Below, one piece after another: positions 45,155-55,560 of a stretch of 64,000 nucleotides of DNA. How positions within the stretch are numbered: the first letter of the stretch is position 1; the number at the start of each line of letters is the position of its first letter. Origin of the DNA: Phascolomyces articulosus. Its lineage: Eukaryota > Mucoromycota > Mucoromycetes > Mucorales > Lichtheimiaceae. The DNA lies in assembly GCA_025677815.1 (NCBI GenBank), contig JAIXMP010000032.1, positions 434,001-498,000 on the forward strand. The letters are read 5' to 3'. Below the pieces are notes generated by a model. It saw only the letters and a program-made list of their open reading frames with translations. It did no database searches and was not told where the DNA came from. The translations under genes and the position numbers were made by a program.

Positions 45155-46082
45155 GTAAGAAATAACAAAAAAAAGTAGTTCAGAAACTTTTCAAACATGT
45201 TTTTCATCTGTATAGTAGTGTAGTAGAGTCTAGAGTTGTGTCTTTCAACTTTAACATTCTATTGTAATCATCCTTTTTAGTTTTTCATTTGTTCTATTTA
45301 TCCCTCTTTCTCACTCTCTTCTTCTTGTCTGCATATCGATATATCTCTCTATAAAGCATATCTTTTATATTTCTTTAATGAAACAAAAATAATAATGATA
45401 TAAATGTCTATTTGAGGGAGAAGTTTTATGTGTTGTCTATCTCAAATTTTGGATCTATTTTTCTTTTTTGTTTCCGATAAGAAAATTAAAAAAACATCGC
45501 TCGATGATTTTTAGGTGTCATAATTTGAATTATAGATCCATCGGACTAGTTCTACCTATATTTTCGAATCCAATGGCGTGGGGAAGGAGAGAGTTCATCT
45601 TGCATAAATCTAAAAAATACCATCAATTGTACACTGATATGACTATCTTACAAGATATCTTTACCACAAACCACTCCATTCCAATGACACTATACACTAC
45701 ATATAAATGAATTGACATAATTCCAATAACTACAAGATTTTATTATTTCTATGTTGCTGTTGTTCTTTGTAGCCAACCATAGTATTATGATTAGTTTATT
45801 TCACTAAAGATCCTTAATAAAAAAATAATAATAATATGGAATATACTTAAAATTGTAACAAACCATATTGTTTCATAACCAAGCAAGTAACTAAGAATTT
45901 ACTACTTTTTTTAGGATGGAAATGTATCAAGAAAAAAATTAGCAGAGTCATTGGTTGCTGAGTTAAGTTCCACACAATACTCACTGTCTCGAAAGCAATC
46001 CACACCCTCCCCTTCCCTTCTCTTAAGAAACCTCGAAACTCGCTTTGAAAATACACCCCCTCCTTCGCGCTTACATGCGTTC
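45155..46082. promoter_or_regulatory. Gap upstream of the PalB-like calpain gene
   Basis: The gap contains a CT-rich 3' end of the GCSH gene (45260-45360) and AT-rich DNA. From about 45951 the frame of the calpain gene is already open upstream of its first ATG (46083). A TTAG at 45910-45914 could be an acceptor, so an additional 5' coding exon is possible. Confidence 0.35.
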
Positions 46083-49000
46083 ATGAGTAATAATCGAAGA
46101 TCTGCAGGCTCTGCCAGCTTACCAACCGAAACTTCTCATTTAATCACACTTTCTGTTTCTCCACCATCCGATTCTTTGGAATATTCCCATGATAATAATC
46201 ACCAACAGCAACAACCAAGGCGGGATTTATATGCAGAAGCCTACAGGGCAGCATGTCTTGCTGTCAAACTCGATCGTCTCGGTCGATTCAATGAAGCATT
46301 GGATGCTTATGCACGTTTAATTGAGGTTGGTTAAACCTGTTCTTCCTTTGTTATTCTTATTGTATTGTCATTGATTTTTTTTTAATATTCATTGAAAAAA
46401 ACCTTTTGTATTGTTTTATTATTAGACCTTGAATGAACTAGTTCAAAGTAAATAGCTAAATATATTTCAAAGAGGGAGAGGGGGAGAGAAAGGAAAGAAA
46501 GAGAAACAGACATTGATTAGCATTATATATATATAGTAAGAGACCATAGAGCAGAACGTGGTCAATTGATGCAAAAAATGAATGAATATGTGCACCGACG
46601 CGGACAGTTAGAACGGTATAGTACCGGAGTCAAAGCACCAGCGGCAGCCCACCCAGATGCAAAAAAACATCGAGTGTACGACATACCTGATACATCGATG
46701 GATCATAGCTCAGATGAAGAAGACGATGAAGATAGTGAAGAAATGGCAGAAATTCGTTGGATTCTTCAAAAAGCTCAAGTAAATTTTAAACTTAAAAAGA
46801 AAGGGACAAAAAAAAAGTATACTCTTTATGCAATTAGATTTATCTGATTATTATTTCTATAGTTTTCATTGACTCAAGGAGAACTTAATGATACAAAGAA
46901 ATATCTAGATGAAGCATTAGAATATTATTTAGATGCTGCAGACTGGTCCAAGAAAGCATATGAAGGTACGTAAAAGGAAAGGGGATATTATAAATTCAAG
47001 AAAAAGATTCAAGATTTCAATATTTATGCCGATCTTTTTTTTTTTTAAAAAAAAAAAAATCAGCACTTGCATACGATCCCCGAAAACGCGCATTAGCACG
47101 GAATCTTTGTTTCCAAGCAGTAGACAAGGCAGAAGAAATAAAGGCACAAACAATGCATCAAAAAAATCAATTACTAGGTAACATATTGTTATACAACTAT
47201 TCTTCATAACCTATATGAATGAAAAACTGACTTAACAGCTAACTTTTTTCTTTTTAGCTGTCAAAAATGATAAAGGATATGCTCGTAAAGGCGATCGTCC
47301 TGTTTTAGGTCGGCAACGTGCTTCATCCACATCATCAACAAGATCCAATATTTCAGTTCGAACAATTGAAGAACCCAATGGGAAACCTGAGATGTATACT
47401 GGTGCTGGTGATGATCTAATGACCCAGCGTTTATCGTCTGCTGAACTTGAAGTTCTTAAATATACATCGAACGTGAATGACAATGTTTTTTTACCTTGGA
47501 TAGACGATACAGATTTAAAAGAAAAGTTTTCATTTCCCACACGATTTATGTAAGGACAAGTTGATTATATTTATTGGATGTTTTGCAAAATGAAATTTCA
47601 TCATGCTTATAAACACTATTAACCCTCTTTCTCTTTCTCTCTCTCTCTTTCTTAATTGGGAAATAGAGATCCAGATGGTTCACTCCGTTTATCTGAAAAA
47701 CAAATGGCAAAATTCGGTGGATGGAAACGCCCTACTGAATTCATGAAACATCCAAAATTAATTCAACTTATATCAAGTACCAGTATTGTACAAGATGTGG
47801 TAACCGATTGTTCTTTTGTAGCATCATTATGTGTTGCAGCTGCTTATGAACGAAAGTTTAAGAAACAGGTTTGTTTTTCCAACAAAAAATTGTTCTTTTT
47901 TTTTTATTATATATATTATCCAATTGATATTACCATTTTAATTCTAAACATGAATTTGTTTGTGTTTCTCTTTTAGCTTATTACATCATGTATATACCCC
48001 CAAGATGCGAAAGGTCAACCATGTTATAATCCCAACGGAAAATATGTTATTAAACTTGTACACAATGGCATTCAACGAAAGGTAATAAAAAAAGAAGTAC
48101 GGAATAGTGGAATGGAATGGATATACTTATTTGATATATATCATATTGCTAACATTGCTCTACTTTTTGTTCTTATTATAGATTGGTAAGAGAATGATAG
48201 AAAAGAAGGGTTTTAGCTATAGATGGGCACTAACAATTAGATGATGATGCAGTTGTCGATGATTTATTACCAGTTTCACGAGATGGTACATTAATGTGTA
48301 CATTTTCAACCCATAAAGAAGAACTGTGGTCAAGCATCATTGAAAAAGCTGTATGTACCGTCTTACATTTTAAATACCCATATTAAGTTAAATTCGATGC
48401 TTACCTTTTTTTCTTATTTGGATGTGACTTGATAGTATATGAAGTTGATGGGTGGATATGATTTTCCTGGATCGTAAGTTTCAAAGAATTATAAAGTAAC
48501 GATTTTGTGAACAAGACAATATATTAATACAATTTTATATTTTATATAGAAACTCTGGAATTGATTTATAGTAAGTATTTCGACATGTCGCTTAATTTAA
48601 ATGGTTATTTTTCAGCTAACCATATGCAATTGATGTGTTTTTCTATAGCTCATTAACAGGATGGATTCCGGAACATATATTTATATATGAGTAAGTTTTT
48701 CTCCTCAGTATATATACCTATAAATACATTTGTTAAAATAAGAGCTAAATTCTTACTCGATTCTTTATAGTAAACACTTTGTTGCTGATAAAGTCTGGGA
48801 TAGAATTTTGGAGGGTTCAAAATATGGTAAGTAACATGCAATTCATACTATTCTGACAACATGAAGTATGGTAGTCGTCTAATTCTTCAATGTTTTATAA
48901 AAATTAGGCGATGTTCTTGTTACAGTGGCAACAGGTGAATTAACAGAGGCAGAGGCAGATCGATTGGGTTTGGTACCTACCCATGCTTATGCTGTCATTG

Positions 49001-51353
49001 ACATTAAAATTGTATTGGGCAAAAGATTCATGCAAGTGAAAAATCCATGGAGCCATAAACGATGGCAAGGACCTTATAGTCATCTGGATACAGCTAATTG
49101 GACGACGGAACTCAAAAACACGTTAAATTATGATCCCTACGTAGCAGAGCAAAATGATGATGGTATTTTTTGGATTGACTTCGAGTCTGTTTGTAAACAT
49201 TTTACGTCCATCCATCTTAATTGGAATCCAGAGCCTTTTACACATCGTTGGGTCTTACATACGTAAGTTTTTTTTTCTTTCTTTCTTACAAGCACCTATT
49301 GATACGTCTTTGTGCGTTTATTTTTATTTTTAATTCATCCATTTGTTGATTTTAATAGTGTCTGGCCAGAACATATTGGACCAAAAAAAGATGTTTATAA
49401 TTTGGGATATAATCCTCAATTTAGTCTTCAAGTGACTGTACCAGATAAAAAACCTGCTGCTGTTTGGTTACTACTGTCAAAGCATGTCATGATTACAGAA
49501 GAAAATACAGATTATATTACATTGCATGTTTATAGTAATACTGGTGGACAACGAATATATTATCCTGGTGATCCATTCAAAGAGGTAAGATTTATATTAT
49601 CCTATTTTACTCAAAGATAAATATAAATATTTACTACTTCAATTTATTATTATTATTATTAACTGACCCTGCAACGTACCTTTGTTTTATTTATTTTATA
49701 TATAAAAACACCCCATATCACAGGGCACATATGTCAACAGTCCACATATATTGGTAAGGAAAAAGAAAAAACAAACGATCAGATCTTTCGAAAAGGAAGG
49801 AAAAAAAATCTATAGGAAATTTTACTAATCAATTTATTTTTCTTATATTATTTTTTTTTTTGGGGGGGGGGTTAAAATATAGGTCAGATTCAATGCACCA
49901 CCTGGTACGAGTGATTATACAATTGTTGCTTCTCAGCATGAAAAAGCCCAATCATTGTACTTTTCATTACGGGCATGGTCTCTTGCACCTTTCAAACTGA
50001 ATGAAGTGCCCATGCAGTATTCTATTGAACAAAAGGTGATTATTCATAAACTTTTCTTGTTATATTGATTATCGCACGTAAAAAATGGATTGCAGATATA
50101 TAAGTATATTTAAATTTTGTTTTGATTAGATTATTGGGCAATGGACTGATCAAACAGCGGGTGGAAATGCATCGAAGGCATCTTATCTTAATAATCCACA
50201 GTGGAGGATCCAAGTACCACCCATTAACTATGGGGAATATGGATCAGAAGCTGGTTTATTATTGATGTTAGAAGCACCAAAATCATTTGCTGTTCATTTA
50301 ATGCTTGTTGAAGGTGGTAAGCGAGCTTCGAGGTAAATAATAATAATAATAATAATAATTGATGTTGACGATTCGCATATATATATATATATATTTGCTT
50401 GCTTTGTGTTGAAAAGACTAAAAGTGATATAAATTGTACATGGTTTTTTGTATAGTGTTTCTATGCGGGATATTTTAGCTGAATCTGGGCCTTATCGACA
50501 TGGATTTTGTTATTGTGAATTATCGAATATTACTCGTAACTGTTTTTTTTTATTTTTCTTTGTCTCATTTGGAACATGGATTTTTTACATAACATTAACA
50601 TATGTCCGAATACACAAACAAATGATTTACCAACTTATTAGCCGGTAATTATACTGTCGTGGCATCTACCTTTGAACCTGACTTATTGGGTCAGTTTATT
50701 CTTACTGTTGCAAGTAATGTCAAGGTCAATGCAGATGCAATACCATCCGAAGGCGCGGTAAATATCACCATCCTTCTTTCGATGGAGAGAAAAAAATGGG
50801 GTTTTTAACAGGAAAAGAATATGTATTTATAAAAACTAACACTTGAATATCATTTGGTTCCAAGGGCATGTTTCGCAAAGTACTTCATGGAGAATGGATA
50901 TGTGGATATAGTGCCATGGGTTGCCCAAGTTACGGTCACTATGGTAGTAACCCTCGATATCTCTTAGAGATCCGAGAGTTGACCACAGTCAAAGTCAGAT
51001 TACAAGCAGATAAAATTGATCCTTTACCTTCCATTAACGTTACTATCTATGAAAAACATCCGACCGAATTATTTGGTCGTGAAGTGGCTACATCAGGTCC
51101 ATATACAAATGTTATCCAGGTAAGATTCAAAAAATATCATGTTGCTTTCTATTGTAAATTTGGAGCATCTATTTTTCTTTTTAGATTAACACTTCATTTT
51201 TATAAACAGGGTGTGGCTACAAGTGATGTTGTTTTAAGTCAAAATCAAACTGGATACATTATTGTTCTTGCGACCCATGAAAAGGATATTGCGGGTGAAT
51301 TTACAGTAACACTTTATAGTGATCGACCTGTGAATGTTCGTAATGATCGATAG
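46083..51353 (+). CDS. palB: Calpain-like cysteine protease, PalB/Rim13 (calpain-7) type
   Basis: A long gene with many exons, some only about 21-60 nt (around 48440-48830). N-terminal MIT-type helices ([20 protein letters not shown] with [14 protein letters not shown]) are followed by a second helical block ([20 protein letters not shown]). The calpain core has the catalytic Cys in [13 protein letters not shown], His in [12 protein letters not shown] and Asn in [10 protein letters not shown]. Two C2-like/PBH beta domains then extend to the end ([57 protein letters not shown]). This is the domain order of PalB/Rim13, which cleaves the PacC/Rim101 transcription factor at ESCRT-III sites in alkaline pH signalling. 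The start may lie further upstream. Confidence 0.92.
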
Positions 51354-51613
51354 TCATTTTCACAAAGTATTCCTCTTTCTCCCTCCCTCTGCCTTAGTAT
51401 TCCCCGTTTCCTTTTATTTATTCACTAGTTCTCTTTTTTTATATATCACCACCATCTCTTTTTTTTTTTTGGTTCCTACTTTTTTCTTGTTTATACACAA
51501 CATCATGGCATTACAATAAAATACCAGCGCTCAGGCACACAAATAAATATATATAAGAAGATATGTGTATTTGATTATATTGGTGGTTTATTGTCAAAGG
51601 TGGGGAAGATGAA

Positions 51614-52156
51614 TTAATTGGATGACTTGGTTCTTCTTAATTGTACTTGACCCAGAGCTTGTTGACCAAAAATGAAAACGACAGGTAACAAAATGGCAAG
51701 ATAAGTGAGAGTTTCAAAGATATTAAGGCGTGTCCAATAAAGGTAGAAAAGATATTCGACGGCCACCAGGGACGCCAGGAACGCAATCACTGCCACTGCA
51801 CGCATACTAGATCCTGAAACAAGTTGGCTCAACACTTTGACAGGTGTGACTCCAAGACCAAACCACTATAATAAAAATAGAATATCATTATCATATCCCA
51901 TACTATCTCACTCTCTTTTACAATAATACAATATATCGCCTTTTTAGTCTGAGCATAGAAAACTTACACCAATAACAAGCACCAACCATGGTGAAAGAGC
52001 GATCAATGTAAACAGTTGAGAAAACCAAGTAGGTGGCATGGCATCAGCCTCTCTAAATACGTGATGAATCTCGGGTCTCCATTCAAATACATCTTCATCG
52101 CCAGCAGCATGAACAGAGAGTACAGATAATGACAAGGCTATTAATGTTGTGATCAT
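51614..52156 (-). CDS. Minimal ribophorin II/Swp1-like oligosaccharyltransferase subunit
   Basis: Two exons (51968-52156, 51614-51865) give 146 aa. A signal peptide (MITTLIALSLSVLSVHAAG) is followed almost at once by the conserved juxtamembrane motif of ribophorin II, RPEIHHVFREADAMPPTW, then three membrane helices including VLSQLVSGSSMRAVAVIAFL, EYLFYLYWTRLNIFETLTYL and LPVVFIFGQQALGQ, and a basic tail. The motifs match the C-terminal third of RPN2/Swp1. The large lumenal domain of animal and yeast homologues is missing. Because the signal peptide is intact, this appears to be the full product rather than a fragment. Confidence 0.8.
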
Positions 52157-52542
52157 CTTTGGTTCGTGTTTTTATATGTATAATAAAAAAAAAAGAAAAA
52201 TTGGGAAATGACCAAAATGCGAAAGTCTGTGTTTGCTGACTTCTATTGGCTAAACCTATGCGGACCCAACTTTCGCAGCATGTTACATATTATGAAATTA
52301 TGAAAGCCTTAAGTAACCTTCAATGCATCAGTAGTGATTGAAGCATAAGTTGATTGAGACATCCTACTTATAAATTATTAGTCCAATATTCTCTTTTAAA
52401 AAAGAAAATCACAACACTGTTGTATTTAATATTTATTCTTATCGTTATTACTACTACTACATTATGACAACGGATGAAAATGTGGACAAAATGGATGATA
52501 TGTACATAAAAGAAGAAAAAACATGGAAGGGAAAAAAAATTA
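52157..52542. promoter_or_regulatory. Gap between PSMD9 and the Swp1-like gene
   Basis: 386 bp between tandem minus-strand genes. It should hold the Swp1-like promoter next to 52157-52300 and the 3' end of PSMD9. No gene is visible in it. Confidence 0.3.
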
Positions 52543-53193
52543 TCACAAAGGTACAATATGACAACCAAGGGTGCCTCTTCCTGACCATTTCTTTGGCGTT
52601 AATACAAGTTGGATAGGTTGATCATTTCGTAAAATAACCACTTGAATTGGATTCCCTTCACTTTGTCCAACAAGTCGATTCAAGGCTTGAAGTCGATCGT
52701 GATTTTCTGCATGAACGTGACCAAATCTGATAACTTTATCATTTCTTTGTAATCCACTGATATTAGCTGGTGAATCAGGAGCTACTGCATTTACAAGTGC
52801 AAAAGGTATTTCAAGTGTTTGAGAAGTAGATGAAGAAGGTACAGTTTTTTGTTGCTGCTGTTGTTGTTGTTGTGTACTCGAAGAAGAAAAGGATGCATTT
52901 CTCGATGCCTCATGAACAGCATGTAATGCTTCTTCGATCTCTTTCATAACATCTTTATGATCATTGCGTAATCGATGGACCAAGTTGCGTGAAGTTCGTG
53001 CAGCTGCAACATCAACATCGGATCGAGGAAAACCAGAACGATCAATGAGAGGTTGTTCCATACCAACACCTTGCATTTGTAAACTCTCCTCAAGTTCGCG
53101 TAATTGTGCTTCAATGTCGTCTTTTTTAGCAACTAATGATTGTGCTTGTTTTACAAGGGACGATACTTGATCTTGAGGCACTGGTAAACCCAT
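52543..53193 (-). CDS. NAS2: 26S proteasome assembly chaperone PSMD9/Nas2
   Basis: An intronless 216-aa frame. The N-terminal coiled coil (VSSLVKQAQSLVAKKDDIEA, LRELEESLQ) is followed by the conserved PSMD9 loop with PLIDRSGFPRSDVDVAAART, then RNLVHRLRNDHKDVMKEIEE, a Gln-run linker, and a PDZ domain with PFALVNAVAPDSPANISGLQ, NDKVIRFGHVHAEN and NPIQVVILRNDQ, ending GTLGCHIVPL. Nas2 binds the Rpt5 ATPase tail through its PDZ domain and guides proteasome base assembly. Length matches yeast Nas2 (about 220 aa). It is divergent from the gene at 53647. Confidence 0.96.
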   Translation of the reverse strand: MGLPVPQDQVSSLVKQAQSLVAKKDDIEAQLRELEESLQMQGVGMEQPLIDRSGFPRSDVDVAAARTSRNLVHRLRNDHKDVMKEIEEALHAVHEASRNASFSSSSTQQQQQQQQKTVPSSSTSQTLEIPFALVNAVAPDSPANISGLQRNDKVIRFGHVHAENHDRLQALNRLVGQSEGNPIQVVILRNDQPIQLVLTPKKWSGRGTLGCHIVPL

Positions 53194-53646
53194 ACTTCTT
53201 TTTTTTTTTTATTTATTTATTTGTAAAAGTTGTTAGAAAAAAAAAGGTGTAGTAGAGAAATTAAATTTAGCGAATAGATTTGGCTATGTAGTAAGATAGG
53301 AACGTAGGCAATAAAAATTGTACAATGGATGATCGGGACATTTTGGATGATATACGTACTATTACTATACACAACTCAAATTTGTTTATTGTTGCCTTTG
53401 TAGTTTTATAAAACAAGTCGGTTCACTTTTGATCTTGTCCATATTATATCGGGAATATATCGTTTGATGAGGAAACATAAATGTTGTATTTTTACATTTA
53501 TAAAAGCATTGATTTTTTTCTCTTTTATTCAAAACTTGTTGATCCTTACTTGTTTTCTTTCTTTATTATTACCTTCTCACTTTCTATTCTATTAACTATC
53601 TCATTATACTACTATAAACAACTATATATAATAAATCCTTAATAAT
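53194..53646. promoter_or_regulatory. Divergent promoter region PSMD9 / repeat surface protein
   Basis: 453 bp between two start codons. Both ends are T/A-rich. A CT-rich stretch (53510-53620) leads into the surface protein gene. No other features were found. Confidence 0.35.
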
Positions 53647-54971
53647 ATGAAATTCGCAACTATCCTTGCTGTTTCTGCAGCTATGACAAGTGCTGCTGTC
53701 GCCTGTAAATATATCCTCTATTTTCTTTTATTATTAGTAAAAAGTTACAAAATACTAATTTTTACCATATCGGTAATTTTCTTTATACATATATATAGCC
53801 GATTGGGAAGGCGGTAAAGGTGGCTGGAAAGGCGGTAAAGGTGACTGGGATGATGATAAAGGCGACTGGGATGGCGGCAAAGGCGATTGGGACAATGGCA
53901 AAGATGGCTGGAAGAAGAAAGACGATGGTTGGCATGGTAACATCCAAAATATCCGCCCAGGAGCAAGACATGGCCTTCCTTTCCTTCTAGCCGATAACGT
54001 TGAAGTTGTTGACAAACCTCCAGTTGTAATTGTTACTACCGTCACTTCAACACACACAAAGTCTCCCTATCCCACTGAAGTAAGTATAATTTTTTGCTAA
54101 AAAAAAACAATAATTTGTGGGAAATCTTCATAACTAATAATAATTATTTGTTATTTAGGGTCTCGATCATTCTCATCGCTACAAGCCTAAGGGCGATTGG
54201 GGTCACGGTGGTGACTGGGATGATGATGACGATGATGATTGGAGAGGCAACAAAGGCGGCTGGGAAGGTGGTCGCGATGGCAAAGGCAGAAAAGGTGGCT
54301 GGGGAGATCGTAAAGGTGTTAGCCGTAAAGGTGGCCACTGGGACGATGACGATGATGAAGACTGGAAGAAGGGTGGCAATAAGAAAGGCAAAGGTTGGGG
54401 AGATCGTAAAGGTATTGGCCACAAAGGTAGCGACTGGGACGATGACGATGACGAAGACTGGAAGAAGGGTGGCTATAAGAAAGGCAAAGGTTGGGGAGAT
54501 CGTAAAGGTGGTGGTCGAAAAGGTGGTGACTGGGACGACGATGACGATGAAGATGATGAAGACTGGAAGAAGGGTAGCAAAAAGAAGGGCAAAGGTGGCA
54601 AAGGCGGCTGGGGTGATGATGATGATGACGATGATGATGACTGGAAGAGTGGTAAGAAGAAGGGCTTCCATGCTGCTGGCACGGCTTCTGAAGCTGCTGA
54701 TGACGATTTGCTAGCAGCTGCTTCTGCTATGTCAGGATCCGCATCCAGTTCTGCAAGTGCATCTGGTTTCGCTAGTGCTGCTTCTGGTGTTGGAAGCACT
54801 CGAATGGCACAAGCTACATCTGCTGCTACCAGTGCACATACCTCTGCAAGCAAAACAGGTACCACTGCTGCTCCTACATCTACAGAGCACTCGGCTGCAA
54901 ACTCCAACTTCCGTATTGCTGGTTCGGCTGTCGCTAGTTTGGCTGGTGTTGCTGCATGGTTCCTTTTCTAA
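53647..54971 (+). CDS. Repeat-rich secreted/GPI-type protein (Trp/Asp/Gly/Lys repeats)
   Basis: Three exons (53647-53704, 53799-54079, 54159-54971) give 383 aa. The signal peptide is MKFATILAVSAAMTSAAVA. It is followed by short tandem units of the type G-G-K-G-D-W-D, then from about residue 130 by longer units of 30-40 residues, each combining KGWGDRKG, an Asp run (DWDDDDDEDW) and a Lys/Gly block (KKGxxKKGKG). An Ala/Ser/Thr-rich stalk follows, and the hydrophobic end AGSAVASLAGVAAWFLF suits GPI attachment. The real frame was chosen because it alone carries a signal peptide, matching splice phases and a GPI tail. Other frames over the repeat are also open only because of its composition. The role is unknown; cell-wall structure or metal/cation binding by the Asp clusters are possibilities. 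Confidence 0.78.
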
Positions 54972-55560
54972 AAAAAATACACAATATACACGATTGTTCC
55001 TTTTGAGTTGACCTCACTTATTTGCCATCTGCACCAAGTTACCATCGGTTACACATCTTTACAACATATCCTTCTTCATGAAAAAAAAAAAAAAACCCAC
55101 CTATATACACCATTTCCATTTTTTTAATACTAATTCGTCTATAGCATATTCCACCTTCTTTTTTGTTCTTGCTTTTAATTCTTTTCACCCTTCCGTTTCT
55201 ATATTACGTTCTACCCTTAATATACATTTGTTTGTCCTTCACTCTCTTTTATCCAAAAAACAACTTAGTTGTTTCTTACAAATACTTTGTTTTTTTTTTC
55301 TGATTTTTATATTAATAATAGTATTATTTGTTCCAAAGAAAAATATCTTGATAATAGCCTAGAGAAAAAAATATAATAACTATATAGTTTTATATAATAG
55401 TTTTTAATAATAAAATGATACCTATTCATTAGATCAAGCTAGTATTTGCAAATTATTTCTATTTTTCTTTGTTTATTTAAATGAATTTTGAATTGTTATA
55501 TTTATATTATATGTACTGCGTTTAAAACAGATCATTTATTATGATTAATGGTATTCTTTT
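54972..55560. other. Convergent intergenic region
   Basis: 589 bp between the 3' ends of the repeat surface protein (+) and the calcium pump (-). T/C-rich on the plus strand to about 55330, then AT-rich with possible AATAAA-type signals on both strands. No gene is supported. Confidence 0.35.

Noticed and set aside
45468..45710. 80-codon ORF between the H protein and calpain genes
   Set aside because: It starts at a non-ATG codon and has no domain or neighbouring exon support.
54094..54907. Long open frames on both strands across the repeat region, including Val/Ile/Pro/Ser-rich antisense frames
   Set aside because: They arise from the biased GGT/GAT/AAG codons of the repeat. Only the frame with signal peptide, matching splice phases and GPI-type end was kept.
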